Part shown: in pieces, positions 15,510 through 25,111 of the stretch
Layout: each line of letters opens with the position of its first letter
How positions within the stretch are numbered: position 1 is the first letter of the stretch
DNA from: Ruoffia sp044336205
Lineage (GTDB): Bacteria > Bacillota > Bacilli > Lactobacillales > Aerococcaceae
DNA: 64,000 nt
Direction: 5' to 3'
Assembly (NCBI GenBank): GCA_044336205.1
Contig: CP172318.1
Span: 248,001 to 312,000 of the forward strand
The notes under the pieces: model-generated
What the model saw: the letters and a program-made list of their open reading frames with translations, nothing else
Told to the model about the DNA's origin: nothing
Databases searched by the model: none
Made by a program: the position numbers and the translations under genes

Positions 15510-16079
15510 TTGAAAAAAATTTTAATCGTAGATGACGAGCCAATTATCCGCTTAGATATTCGAGATATGCTTGAACAGGCTGGATATAACGTAGTAGCCG
15601 AAGCAGGAGATGGTTTTGAAGCGATACAATTAGCACAAGAACATCGGCCGGACATTATAATAATGGACATTAAAATGCCATTATTAGATGGCTTAACTGC
15701 TTCAAAACGAATTATGTCTGAAAACCTAACTTCAGGAATTATCCTTTTGACTGCTTATAGTGATAGCCAGTTTATCGCGAAGGCGAAAGAGTTTGGTGCG
15801 TTAGGGTATCTAATTAAGCCCTTGAATGAGGGAGCATTGATTCCTATGGTAGAGCTCTCTTTAGCAAAAGGTGCTGAATTCAAAAAAATGTCAGAAGAAA
15901 TTCAAAAATTAAATAAAAAGCTAAGTGATCGGAAAATAATCGAAAAAGCTAAGGGTAAGTTGATGGCTATGGAGAATATCTCCGAAGAAGAAGCTTATCA
16001 AAAGATTAGAAGTATCAGTATGGAAAAACGAGTGCCAATGATTGAGATAGCAGAAACGTTGGTGTTAATCGATGAATAA
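15510..16079 (+). CDS. eutV: ANTAR-domain response regulator EutV
   Basis: EutV binds ANTAR hairpins in nascent RNA and prevents termination. The 189-residue protein has a receiver domain (residues 1-120: ILIVDDEPIIRLDI, phospho-acceptor in IIIMDIKMPLLDG, TAY, LIKPL), a coiled linker and a C-terminal ANTAR domain (SDRKIIEKAKGKLMAMENIS, EEAYQKIRSISMEKR). The start is TTG 15510 after GAGGTG. It overlaps eutW by 8 bp. Its likely targets here are the leader at 13886 and the riboswitch RNA at 11990. Confidence 0.93.
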   Translation: MKKILIVDDEPIIRLDIRDMLEQAGYNVVAEAGDGFEAIQLAQEHRPDIIIMDIKMPLLDGLTASKRIMSENLTSGIILLTAYSDSQFIAKAKEFGALGYLIKPLNEGALIPMVELSLAKGAEFKKMSEEIQKLNKKLSDRKIIEKAKGKLMAMENISEEEAYQKIRSISMEKRVPMIEIAETLVLIDE

Positions 16080-17492
16080 TCGTGTGAGTGAAGATATAGC
16101 TAACCTATGTCAAAAATATTCGCCATTATCATCAGATGAGATTAATTATCTAATTGAATATACAGAGAAATTGCAAATTGGTGACCGCTATAATCGACAC
16201 GATATCTTTATTGATGTGAGGAATTCTATTGAAGAGGAAGCGATTGTTGTTTGGCATCGCAAGCCATTGAATAATGAATCTTTATATAGAGAGAATGTCA
16301 TTGGGAAGATAGCGATGAAGAAAGATGAACCGGGTCCGTTGAGAACTTTAGCGACGGGTTTACCATCAATTAATTTATATGCTGTATCTCAAGAGGGTAC
16401 TTACATTAAGCAGACCTCATTTCCAATTCATTATCGTGATAATGTCATCGGTGTACTTATCATCGAAGAGAGTAGTTATGAAACGAAACAAGTTGCCCAA
16501 GATTTAAAAACGCAACGAAAGTTGAATGTATCAAACTCACCGAGTCTGATGAATTTAATAGATTTATTGAGTGAGATTGTAATGATTTTTAATTCAGAGG
16601 GTATTCTAATAGATTCCAATCAAGCAGCTCGAGACTTCTACGAAGAGATTGGATATATGAATCCGATTAACCAACTGCATTACGATAATTTATCCATCGA
16701 TAATACAAGATTTAAGATTGTTAAAGACATGGAAGCCGATGTTGAAGTTTGTAGTGATGTTAGGTTTTGGAATTATTACTTAGAGAAAAAAATATTTAAA
16801 GATAAAAATAATCAATATATCCAAATCTTGAAAAATGAAACACAAAGAAAAAAGTTGAAGCGGTTATCGAAAATGAATTAGTAACGGTTCAAGAGATTCA
16901 TCATCGAGTTAAGAATAACTTACAAACGATCGTATCTCTCCTTCGTTTACAATCGAGACGAACAGATTCCATTGAGGCGAAAAAAGTATTGAATGAAAGT
17001 ATTAATAGAATAATGTCTATTGCAACAACACACGAACTTTTATCCAAGAAAAAAGAAGATATTATCAACTTAAAGGAAGTTATTAACTCAATTGTGAATA
17101 ATTTGATGTATTCTTTTTCTTCTCAACAATATATTCAAGTGAAGGTAGATATTGATGAAGCGATTGATCTGGATTTTGAATTAGCTGTGCCAGTTGCCTT
17201 GATTGTTAATGAACTTGTTCAGAATTCTTTAGAGCATGCCTTTCCAATTGATGGTTCTCAAATAGAGAAATCAACTATCACCGTGAGAGCAACGGAAGAA
17301 GAGAATTTTATTCAATTAAGGATTTCCGACAATGGGAAAGGGTTCAAACACAACGAATCAGCGAATATGAATCTAGGTCTTCAAATTGTTACAAGTTTTG
17401 TAAAAAGTAAATTGAATGGGTTGATAGTGTTTGAATCTAACAATCCAGGGACATTGGTCCGAATTAATTTTATCAACACAACGAATGAATAA
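16072..17492 (+). CDS. eutW: Sensor histidine kinase EutW, split by a -1 frameshift
   Basis: EutW senses ethanolamine and phosphorylates EutV. The first frame (16072-16881) gives an N-terminal sensor and PAS-like region and stops after KKLKRLSKMN. The -1 frame continues without a break: VEAVIENELVTVQEIHHRVK with the HisKA_2 phospho-acceptor, then NNLQTIVSLLRLQSRR, the HATPase N box VNELVQNSLEHAF and the G box DNGKGF, to 17492. The switch point is the in-phase heptamer A-AAA-AAG (16848-16854), so either one A was lost from a run or translation slips here. Joined, the protein would be about 473 residues, the usual EutW size. Confidence 0.85.
16848..16854 (+). promoter_or_regulatory. eutW: A-AAA-AAG slippery heptamer in eutW
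   Basis: Zero-frame codons are AGA AAA AAG, the classic X-XXY-YYZ form for -1 slippage. A weak stem (GGTTA with TAAC) may lie just downstream, and the zero-frame stop TAG follows about 27 bases later. No Shine-Dalgarno-like stimulator is visible upstream. Confidence 0.5.
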
Positions 17493-17502
17493 GAGTGATT
17501 AA

Positions 17503-18924
17503 ATGAAAAACTTATTAAGTGTAGGAATTGATATTGGAACGTCAACGACTCAATTGATTCTATCTGAATTAAAGATTGAGAATACATCATCTGCTTACTC
17601 TATTCCTAATATTTCGATTACTGACAAGAATGTGATATTCGAAAGTAGAATAATGTTCACTCCGATTGATGGGGATAATTTAATCAACGCTCAAAAAATT
17701 CAAGAGTTCGTCCAAGAGCAGTTTCAAGAAGCGGGTATACAGCCAAAAGATATCCATACAGGAGCCATTATTATTACAGGAGAAACTGTTAGGAAAGAGA
17801 ACTCAAGAGCAGTTGCTGATGCGTTGAGTGGCTATGCAGGTGACTTTGTCGTCGCCACTGCGGGGCCTGATTTAGAAAGTATTATTGCTGGAAAAGGAGC
17901 AGGAGCATACTCATACTCTCAAAAGAATCATTGTACAACCTTGAATTATGATATCGGCGGGGGGACGACCAACTTAGTATACTTTGATGATGGTGTCACA
18001 GTTGATACAGGATGTTTTGATATCGGTGGTCGCCTAATAAAAGTAGATGAAAACCAAGTCATCCAATATATCTCCCCTAAGTATAAAGAGATTATCTCAA
18101 GTGAGCAGTTGAACATAAGTGAAGGCCAGAAGATTAGTCTGACTGAATTAGATAAACTATTAGATATTATCATTGATGTTCTTCAAAATATCGCTGGAAT
18201 TGGAGAAAAAAGTAAGTATTATGATTTGCTTATAACGAATAAAGCCTTGATAGATAACTTGAAAGCGGATTATATCTCATTTTCTGGAGGGGTTGCGGAT
18301 TATATCGAAAGGGAAGTTCCTTTGAGTGAGCTCTTTAGATACGGCGATATTGGAATCGCTTTAGGTAAGCGCATCCGCGAGTCAGAGATTTATAAACAGT
18401 ATCAAATATTGAAAAGTGTAGAGACGATTAGAGCAACTGTTGTGGGTGCTGGATCGCATACAACAAGTGTCAGCGGTAGTACGATTCAATATAGAGGAAA
18501 TGTCTTACCCTTGAAGAATATTCCAGTCGTGAAGATAACTGATGAGGAAGAAGTATCAGAAAATCTAGCTGAGATTATTGATAAGAAAATTCAATGGTTT
18601 GATTTTGAAGAAGAGGAGCAGACGGTTGCGATTTCTTTCAAGGGATTACACAACCCTAGCTTCAAATATATTCAGGAACTTGCTGAAAAACTTCGGCAAG
18701 GAATGAATAAGATTATAGAACTAAGATATCCGATTGTAATTATCATAGAAGAAGATATGGCTAAAGCTCTCGGACAGACTCTTTTTTCACTATTATCTAA
18801 CGATGATGACTTCATTGTTTTAGATAATGTGATTGTGAATGATGGAGATTATCTAGATATAGGTAATCCGATATCCGATGGTCAAGTATTACCGGTGGTA
18901 ATAAAAACACTAGTATTCAATTAA
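17503..18924 (+). CDS. eutA: EutA, reactivating factor for ethanolamine ammonia-lyase
   Basis: EutA exchanges inactivated B12 from EutBC in an ATP-dependent way. The 473-residue actin-fold protein has SVGIDIGTSTTQLILSEL (phosphate 1), NYDIGGGTTNLVYFDDG (phosphate 2) and ISFSGGVADYIE (adenosine motif). Length matches the family. ATG 17503 comes 10 bp after the end of eutW, and eutB follows 17 bp after the stop. Confidence 0.93.
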   Translation: MKNLLSVGIDIGTSTTQLILSELKIENTSSAYSIPNISITDKNVIFESRIMFTPIDGDNLINAQKIQEFVQEQFQEAGIQPKDIHTGAIIITGETVRKENSRAVADALSGYAGDFVVATAGPDLESIIAGKGAGAYSYSQKNHCTTLNYDIGGGTTNLVYFDDGVTVDTGCFDIGGRLIKVDENQVIQYISPKYKEIISSEQLNISEGQKISLTELDKLLDIIIDVLQNIAGIGEKSKYYDLLITNKALIDNLKADYISFSGGVADYIEREVPLSELFRYGDIGIALGKRIRESEIYKQYQILKSVETIRATVVGAGSHTTSVSGSTIQYRGNVLPLKNIPVVKITDEEEVSENLAEIIDKKIQWFDFEEEEQTVAISFKGLHNPSFKYIQELAEKLRQGMNKIIELRYPIVIIIEEDMAKALGQTLFSLLSNDDDFIVLDNVIVNDGDYLDIGNPISDGQVLPVVIKTLVFN

Positions 18925-18941
18925 TTATGGAGGTTGAGTAA

Positions 18942-20309
18942 ATGATATTAAAGACAAAATTGTTTGGTCGTGTATACGAGTTCAAATCAGTACTTGAAGC
19001 ACTGGCTAAAGCAAATGAAGAAAAATCCGGAGATGAGCTTGCGGGACTCGCCGCTGAATCTTCTGAAGAAAGAGTTGCTGCCAAAACGGTAGTCGCTAAC
19101 TTAAAACTTTCTGATATCTTCAATAATCCAGCCGTTCCTTATGAGCAAGATGAAGTGACACGTATTATTATTGATAACGTAAATCTTAGAACTTATGAGA
19201 AAATTAAAAACTGGACTGTAGCAGAATTAAGAGAGTGGATTTTAAGTAACGAAACGACTAACTATGATATCCATAGAATATCAAATGGATTGACATCAGA
19301 AATGGTCGCTGCAGTATGTAAGATCATGACCAATATGGACTTAATTGTAGCAGCACAAAAAATCACGGTTGAAAAAACAGCGAATACGACCATTGGTAAG
19401 CCAGGGACATTCTCTGCTAGATTACAACCAAACCATCCAACAGATAGTATTGAAGGAATTATGGCATCTGTAATGGAAGGTTTATCAATGGGTGTTGGTG
19501 ATGCTGTTATTGGATTAAACCCGGTGAATGATGGAACAGACAGTGTGAAGAGAATCTTGCATGAATTCAATGATTTCATAGAAGAATGGGAGATTCCTAC
19601 TCAACACGTAGTTCTTGCTCACGTGGCAACACAAATGCAAGCTATGGAGCAAGGAGCTCCTACAGGATTAGTATTCCAATCGATCGCAGGATCAGAAAAA
19701 GCTAATACAGCCTTTGGTATTGATGCTAATATGTTAGCGGAAGCTAAGGATATGGCGTTGAAAACAGGGACAGCTGTAGGACCAAACGTTATGTACTTTG
19801 AAACGGGTCAAGGTTCAGAATTGTCGTCTGACGCTCACCATGGTGTGGACCAAGTGACGATGGAAGCAAGATGTTATGGATTTGCTAAGAAATTTGATCC
19901 ATTCTTGGTTAATACGGTAGTAGGGTTTATTGGGCCAGAATATTTATACGACTCTAAACAAGTTATCCGTGCGGGTCTTGAAGACCACTTCATGGGTAAA
20001 CTGACAGGAATCTCAATGGGTGTAGACGTATGTTATACAAACCATATGAAGGCTGACCAAAATGACGCTGAAAACTTAGCGGTTCTATTAGGTGTAGCTG
20101 GAGTGAACTTTATTATGGGTATTCCTAATGGTGACGATGTTATGTTGAACTATCAAACTACCGGTTTTCAAGAAACAGCAACCATCCGTAGCTTGCTAAA
20201 CAAACGTCCGATTAAGGAGTTTGAAGAGTGGATGGAAAAAATGGGATTCATGGAAAATGGTGCATTAACACCATTAGCTGGTGATGCATCGGCCTTCTTA
20301 AAGAAATAA
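18942..20309 (+). CDS. eutB: Ethanolamine ammonia-lyase large subunit
   Basis: EutB is the catalytic TIM-barrel subunit that converts ethanolamine to acetaldehyde and ammonia with adenosylcobalamin. The 455-residue product shows the family segments GTFSARLQPNHPTDS, DAVIGLNPVNDG, FETGQGSELSSDAHHGVDQ (substrate-site region), KLTGISMGVDVCYTNHMKAD and GVAGVNFIMGIPNGDDVML. GGAGG precedes ATG 18942. It is followed at 21 bp by eutC. Confidence 0.97.
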   Translation: MILKTKLFGRVYEFKSVLEALAKANEEKSGDELAGLAAESSEERVAAKTVVANLKLSDIFNNPAVPYEQDEVTRIIIDNVNLRTYEKIKNWTVAELREWILSNETTNYDIHRISNGLTSEMVAAVCKIMTNMDLIVAAQKITVEKTANTTIGKPGTFSARLQPNHPTDSIEGIMASVMEGLSMGVGDAVIGLNPVNDGTDSVKRILHEFNDFIEEWEIPTQHVVLAHVATQMQAMEQGAPTGLVFQSIAGSEKANTAFGIDANMLAEAKDMALKTGTAVGPNVMYFETGQGSELSSDAHHGVDQVTMEARCYGFAKKFDPFLVNTVVGFIGPEYLYDSKQVIRAGLEDHFMGKLTGISMGVDVCYTNHMKADQNDAENLAVLLGVAGVNFIMGIPNGDDVMLNYQTTGFQETATIRSLLNKRPIKEFEEWMEKMGFMENGALTPLAGDASAFLKK

Positions 20310-20330
20310 TAAAAGATAAGGAGTGAAACT

Positions 20331-21293
20331 GTGGAGCAAAAAGATTTAAAAGACCTTATTCGTTCAATACTAACGGATATCGTTGAGGAAAATGATGACC
20401 TAGTAAAAGATAATTCTAGTGACCATAAAACTGAAGTACAAGCTGAAGCCCCAGTGAATGTTGACAACATTGAAACACCAACTAAAGTTCCAACTAACAC
20501 TGAGATTGAAGATGCTGTATTAGCCGATATTACTGAAGTGAATATCCGTGAGCAGTATTTAGTTGAGAATGCTCAAAATAAAGAAGGCTACTTACGAATG
20601 AAAAAGAATACACCTGCTCGCCTAGGGTTAGGTAGAGCTGGCGTGCGTTATAGAACTGAGCCGGTATTACGATTTAGAGCTGACCATGCGGCTGCTCAAG
20701 ATGCGGTATTTTCATATGTGGATGAAGACTTAATTAAAGAAATGAATTTTGTCCCTGTGGAAACGTTATGTGGTGATAAAGATACTTATATTACTCGCCC
20801 AGATTTAGGAAGAAAGTTCTCGGATGAAGAACTTAAAAAAATAACAGATACTATCCCTAATAACGCGGATGTTGCCATTGTTGTTGGTGATGGATTAAGT
20901 TCAGCAGCTGTTGAAGCCAATATTCGAGACATTATTCCTTCAATTAGACAAGGATTGAAGACTCATAACTTAGACTTTGGCGATATTGTTTTTGTTAAGC
21001 ATTGTCGTGTTCCAGCGATGGATCCAATCGGAGAACATACTGGAGCGAAAGTTGTCTGTTTATTAATCGGAGAGCGTCCAGGATTAGTTACAGCGGAATC
21101 AATGAGTGCTTATGTAGCTTATAAACCAACAATTGGTATGCCAGAAGCGAGAAGGACAGTTATTTCAAATATTCACAGCCAAGGAACACCGGCCGTAGAA
21201 GCGGGAGCTTATATTGCTGACTTGATCAAAGACATGCTAGATGCTAAAGCTTCGGGAGTTGATCTTAAAAAAGTCTCTAAGGAGGGACGTTAA
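20331..21293 (+). CDS. eutC: Ethanolamine ammonia-lyase small subunit
   Basis: EutC completes the B12 site of the lyase. The 320-residue protein starts at GTG 20331 after AAGGAGTGAAACT. Residues 1-22 (EQKDLKDLIRSILTDIVEEN) form an amphipathic helix of the kind that targets cargo into microcompartments, followed by a disordered linker to about residue 65. The conserved domain then has KKNTPARLGLGRAGVRYRT, LRFRADHAAAQDAV, VVGDGLSS, CLLIGERPGL and EAGAYIADLIKDM. Its stop overlaps the start of eutL by one base. Confidence 0.96.
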   Translation: MEQKDLKDLIRSILTDIVEENDDLVKDNSSDHKTEVQAEAPVNVDNIETPTKVPTNTEIEDAVLADITEVNIREQYLVENAQNKEGYLRMKKNTPARLGLGRAGVRYRTEPVLRFRADHAAAQDAVFSYVDEDLIKEMNFVPVETLCGDKDTYITRPDLGRKFSDEELKKITDTIPNNADVAIVVGDGLSSAAVEANIRDIIPSIRQGLKTHNLDFGDIVFVKHCRVPAMDPIGEHTGAKVVCLLIGERPGLVTAESMSAYVAYKPTIGMPEARRTVISNIHSQGTPAVEAGAYIADLIKDMLDAKASGVDLKKVSKEGR

Positions 21294-21946
21294 TGAGAAA
21301 TGAACGATTAGGTGCTAATGTACTTAGTGTAAAAATGATTCCAAATGTTGACCAAGCATTAGCTGAAAAGTTGAATTTAAAACCAAATCAAAAAAGTTTG
21401 GGAATCATTACTTCTGATTCAGATGATGTCACTTATGTTGCCTTAGACGAAGCAACGAAAAAAGCGGCAGTGGATGTGGTATATGGTAAGAGTCTATATG
21501 CTGGTGCAGACAATGCGAATACTAAATTAGCCGGTGAAGTGATTGGTATCATAGCGGGACCATCGCCTGCTGAAGTTAGAAGTGGTTTAGATGCAGCCAG
21601 ACAAGTGATTGAAAATGAAGCGAGCTTCTATAGTGCTAATGAAGATAATTCAGTGATCTATTTCGCACACAATGTTTCTCGTTGTGGAACATATCTCTCA
21701 GAAGTAGCAGGGGTAAGAGAAGGAGAAGCTATTGCATACCTAATCGCACCACCTTTAGAAGCAATGTATGCTTTGGATGCCGCTTTAAAAGCTGCCGATG
21801 TAGAATTAGCAGTTCTGTACGAACCACCAACTGAAACTAACTTTGGTGGCGCGTTACTAACAGGTACTCAATCAGCATGTGCTGCTGCGTGTGATGCTTT
21901 TGCTCAAGCCGTTCTTTCAGTAGCTGATAATCCTTTAAGTTATTAA
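21293..21946 (+). CDS. eutL: Shell protein EutL (tandem BMC domain)
   Basis: EutL forms trimeric pseudohexagonal tiles with a gated pore. The 217-residue product has two BMC repeats: LGIITSDSDDVTYVALDEA with VIGIIAGPSPAEVRSGLDAA, then AIAYLIAPPLEAMYALDAAL with GGALLTGTQSACAAACDAF. This is complete for the family. It lies between eutC and the EutK-like gene with overlaps or very short spacers. Confidence 0.95.
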   Translation: MRNERLGANVLSVKMIPNVDQALAEKLNLKPNQKSLGIITSDSDDVTYVALDEATKKAAVDVVYGKSLYAGADNANTKLAGEVIGIIAGPSPAEVRSGLDAARQVIENEASFYSANEDNSVIYFAHNVSRCGTYLSEVAGVREGEAIAYLIAPPLEAMYALDAALKAADVELAVLYEPPTETNFGGALLTGTQSACAAACDAFAQAVLSVADNPLSY

Positions 21947-21958
21947 GGAGGTGACTAA

Positions 21959-22576
21959 ATGTCATCAAAAGCATTAGGTTTAATTGAAGTGAGAGGGTTA
22001 TTATCTGCCATCACTGCAACGGATGCCGCTTTAAAAGCTGCCGATGTAAGATTAATCGATAAGCAAACGATTCGAGGCGGATTGACCACTGTCGAATTAT
22101 TCGGAGACGTTGCAGCAGTAAATTCGGCAGTAGAAGCAGGAGTGGATGCATTGAGTAATACAAATAATTTAATATCTAGTCATTTAATCGCAAGACTAGA
22201 CGAACAAGTTGAACAGATGATTATACGAGAGTTTGAAAGAAAGAATAAGCAACAAAATACTCAGCAAAGTAATCAACAAGATGTTCAATCGAATGAGCAA
22301 TCAGAAGAATCAGAATCAGAAGAATCAGAGCTTTCAGATAGCAGTGAAGACTCTAACGAATTGATCTCTGAATCAGATAGCGAGCAACCATCTGATAATC
22401 TCGATGAGGAAGATTCAAAGAAGTACTCTGAAGATGAATTAAGAGATATGAAGGTGACTCAATTAAGATCTTTGGCATATAAAAGCAATGTAATAGGTAT
22501 AGAAAAATCTCAAATTAAATATGCCAATAAAGAAAAATTAGTTGAGGTATTAAGTAGTGAAGGGGGAATTAATTAA
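21959..22576 (+). CDS. EutK-like shell protein with C-terminal SAP/Rho_N-type domain
   Basis: Residues 1-90 are a BMC domain (KALGLIEVRGLLSAITATDA, ELFGDVAAVNSAVEAGVDA). Residues about 95-155 are low complexity, first Gln/Asn then Ser/Glu/Asp. Residues about 158-200 (YSEDELRDMKVTQLRSLAYK, then YANKEKLVEVL) look like a SAP or Rho N-terminal helical domain, which often binds nucleic acid. EutK of enterobacteria also joins a BMC domain to a nucleic-acid-binding-type domain, but of a different fold. The ATG has AAGGAGGTG upstream, and the stop overlaps eutE by one base. Confidence 0.85.
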   Translation: MSSKALGLIEVRGLLSAITATDAALKAADVRLIDKQTIRGGLTTVELFGDVAAVNSAVEAGVDALSNTNNLISSHLIARLDEQVEQMIIREFERKNKQQNTQQSNQQDVQSNEQSEESESEESELSDSSEDSNELISESDSEQPSDNLDEEDSKKYSEDELRDMKVTQLRSLAYKSNVIGIEKSQIKYANKEKLVEVLSSEGGIN

Positions 22577-24042
22577 TGAGTTTGGAGTATAAGGATCTGG
22601 CTTCCATTCAGGAAACTAGACAACTAATTGCTAAAGCTAAAAAAGCTCAAGTTGAACTAGCAAAAAAATCTCAAGAAGAAATTGATACAATTGTCAAAGT
22701 ACTATCAAAAGCTGCTTATTCTAATCGAGAAAAATTAGCTAAGATGGCAAGTGAAGAAACAGGATTTGGAAAATGGCAAGATAAAGTTATTAAAAATACT
22801 TTTGCTTCCAAAACTGTTACTGAAGCAATGGATGGTATGAGAACCATTGGTATAATTAATGAAGATAAAGAAAATAAAGTCACGGAAGTAGCGGTACCAA
22901 AAGGTGTTATCGCCGGATTGATTCCATCAACAAATCCGACGTCAACAGTTATCTACAAAGCATTAATTTCACTTAAAACAGCGAACACTATTGTATTCTC
23001 ACCACACCCAAGTGCTTTAAATTCAATTAAAGAAACTGTAAAGGTATTAGTGGAAGCAGGTAAATCAGTTGGCTTACCAGATGGAGCAATCAATGTGATT
23101 GAAAATATTACAATGGATGCGACCAATGAGTTAATGACTAATAAAGATACTGACTTAATCCTGGCAACAGGAGGATCAGCGATGGTTCGGGCTGCTTATT
23201 CATCAGGAACACCTGCAATTGGTGTTGGACCAGGTAATGGACCAGCATTTATTGAAAATAGTGCCGACACACCTTTAGCTGTAAAGCAAATCATGGAATC
23301 CAAAACATTCGACTACGGTACAGTATGTGCTTCAGAACAATCAATTATTGTTGAGAAAAACAACAAAGAAAAAGTAGTGAATGAATTTAAGAAACAAGGT
23401 GCCTATTTCTTACCAAAAGAAGACGCCGCTAAACTTGAAAAATATATCCTACGTCCTGATGGACGCATGAACGCAAAAATTGTAGGTAAATCCCCACAAG
23501 ACATCGCTAAATTAGCTGGTATTGAAGTGCCATCATCAGCTAGAGTATTAATCGCCGAAGAGTCACGAGTTGGTTTGCATGCACCATATTCACGTGAGAA
23601 GCTAGGAACAATCTTAGCATTCTACACAGTAGATACTTGGAGAGATGCTTTAGATTTATCTATTGAGATATTAAACCAAGAAGGTGCCGGACATACGATG
23701 GGAGTACATTCTAAGAATGATGTAATTATTAAGGAATTCTCATTGCATGCACCAGTATCCCGATTGTTAATAAATACTTCAGCAACTTTAGGAGGGATAG
23801 GAGCAACAACAAACATTTTCCCAGCACTTACTTTAGGCTGTGGTTCAATAGGAGGAAGTTCAACTTCCGATAATATTGGACCAGCTAATCTGATAGACAT
23901 TAGAAGAGCAGCATGGGGAGTTAGGGAATTAGATGATATCAAACGTGAAGAAAACATTGAAACGTCAGATTATGAACCAAATCTAGATGAAGATAAATTA
24001 TTAGATTTATTAGTTGAAAAAGTATTAGAAAAATTAAAATAA
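22576..24042 (+). CDS. eutE: Acylating acetaldehyde dehydrogenase EutE
   Basis: EutE converts acetaldehyde, CoA and NAD+ to acetyl-CoA. The 488-residue protein has VAVPKGVIAGLIPSTNPTST, DLILATGGSAMVRAAYSSGT, the nucleophile in FDYGTVCASEQSI, and GCGSIGGSSTSDNIGPANL. The last 17 residues (EDKLLDLLVEKVLEKLK) form an amphipathic helix that probably directs it into the compartment, here at the C-terminus. eutM follows 24 bp downstream. Confidence 0.95.
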   Translation: MSLEYKDLASIQETRQLIAKAKKAQVELAKKSQEEIDTIVKVLSKAAYSNREKLAKMASEETGFGKWQDKVIKNTFASKTVTEAMDGMRTIGIINEDKENKVTEVAVPKGVIAGLIPSTNPTSTVIYKALISLKTANTIVFSPHPSALNSIKETVKVLVEAGKSVGLPDGAINVIENITMDATNELMTNKDTDLILATGGSAMVRAAYSSGTPAIGVGPGNGPAFIENSADTPLAVKQIMESKTFDYGTVCASEQSIIVEKNNKEKVVNEFKKQGAYFLPKEDAAKLEKYILRPDGRMNAKIVGKSPQDIAKLAGIEVPSSARVLIAEESRVGLHAPYSREKLGTILAFYTVDTWRDALDLSIEILNQEGAGHTMGVHSKNDVIIKEFSLHAPVSRLLINTSATLGGIGATTNIFPALTLGCGSIGGSSTSDNIGPANLIDIRRAAWGVRELDDIKREENIETSDYEPNLDEDKLLDLLVEKVLEKLK

Positions 24043-24066
24043 TAAAAAATTTAGGAGGAAATTATT

Positions 24067-24354
24067 ATGGCAAGCAATGCATTAGGTATGATCGAAACAA
24101 GAGGTTTAGTAGCATCAATTGAGGCAGCAGACGCAATGGTTAAGGCTGCAAACGTAACTTTAATTGGTAAAGAACATGTAGGTGGAGGTCTAGTAACTGT
24201 TATGGTTCGTGGTGATGTTGGAGCTGTTAAAGCTGCTACAGATGCTGGAGCTGCAGCTGCTGAGTCTGTTGGAGAATTAGTATCAGTTCACGTAATTCCT
24301 CGTCCACATTCTGAAGTAGATGCTATCTTACCAGCTTATAATATTAGTGAATAA
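24067..24354 (+). CDS. eutM: Major hexameric shell protein EutM
   Basis: This is a 95-residue single BMC domain, the main facet tile: ALGMIETRGLVASIEAADAM, GGGLVTVMVRGDVGAVKAAT, LVSVHVIPRPHSEVDAIL. It is fully canonical in length. AGGAGG lies 6 bp before ATG 24067. A strong terminator follows, so it probably ends the ANTAR-controlled transcript or marks a level change before the next genes. Confidence 0.96.
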   Translation: MASNALGMIETRGLVASIEAADAMVKAANVTLIGKEHVGGGLVTVMVRGDVGAVKAATDAGAAAAESVGELVSVHVIPRPHSEVDAILPAYNISE

Positions 24355-24401
24355 TTAATTAAATAGTATTCACTCAGCCCTAATTTAGGGCAATCAATCT
24401 T

Positions 24402-24434
24402 AAGGCTGAGACATTTTATTGTTTCAGCCTTTTT
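24402..24434 (+). terminator. Strong terminator after eutM
   Basis: AAGGCTGAGACA pairs with TGTTTCAGCCTT over 12 positions, with a 6-nt loop and TTTTT after it. A small hairpin (GCCCT/AGGGC) lies just upstream. No A..G.. hexaloop is seen, so there is no direct evidence of EutV control here. Confidence 0.8.
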
Positions 24435-24454
24435 ATAATAGGAAGTGTAAAGAT

Positions 24455-25111
24455 ATGAGACTTCTTACAGAATCAAAGATAAGAGAATTATTAAAAACGA
24501 CGAACTTGAAACATTCTCGAGAATTAGTGATTGAAAAGAATACCATTATCACACCTGCAGCAAAATCTTACATTAATGAGAAAAAAATCAAATTAATTGA
24601 AGATGCTATGAAGATTCAGCCATATCAGCAAGAAATAACAGTAATCAAAGAACCGTTAGTGGAAGATTACTTCGTGGATGCTAAGTTACTATTAATAACA
24701 TCAAAAGTTGAAAAACTAATTGTTCAAGCAGTAATATTGCAAAAGGAATGCTTAAATAATCAAAAACTACTAGCTAAAATCGATATGATTATCTCAACTT
24801 TAAAACAATTACGAAATTTTTTAGCAAATGAAGAAGAGTTAGTGATTGATAAAGAACTTATTGATAATTTCTACTCAGAAAATATTAACAATCTAGCACA
24901 AGATAAAGCAGATAATTATCCTACTTACACAGATAATTATCTAACATTGAGATTGTTTGAGTTTTATATTGATGTGAAGACAGTGAGCTATGAAGTCATG
25001 GAAAAGGATGAAAGATTGCATTCGTATGCTTGGCAGAAGTATCTTCAATGGATTATAGATTCATGCTTAGTGGTGTATCTAATGGAAAAAGGCAAAGGAG
25101 GAATGTCATAG
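24455..25111 (+). CDS. EutT-like cobalamin adenosyltransferase homologue
   Basis: The 218-residue protein opens with LLTESKIRELL and NTIITPAAKSYINEKKIKLI, matching the N-terminal element of EutT, and its helical C-terminal half (RLFEFYIDVKTVSYEVMEKD, YLQWIIDSCLVVYLME) fits the adenosyltransferase bundle. The CCxxC metal motif of enterobacterial EutT is absent. With two canonical PduO enzymes also encoded, this copy may be a diverged or non-enzymatic partner. ATG 24455 follows GGAAGTG. The stop is directly followed by pduL. Confidence 0.7.
   Translation: MRLLTESKIRELLKTTNLKHSRELVIEKNTIITPAAKSYINEKKIKLIEDAMKIQPYQQEITVIKEPLVEDYFVDAKLLLITSKVEKLIVQAVILQKECLNNQKLLAKIDMIISTLKQLRNFLANEEELVIDKELIDNFYSENINNLAQDKADNYPTYTDNYLTLRLFEFYIDVKTVSYEVMEKDERLHSYAWQKYLQWIIDSCLVVYLMEKGKGGMS

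Noticed and set aside
24370..24434. Second ANTAR antitermination site after eutM
   Set aside because: The small hairpin has a 5-nt AATTT loop and no A1/G4 hexaloop overlaps the terminator.
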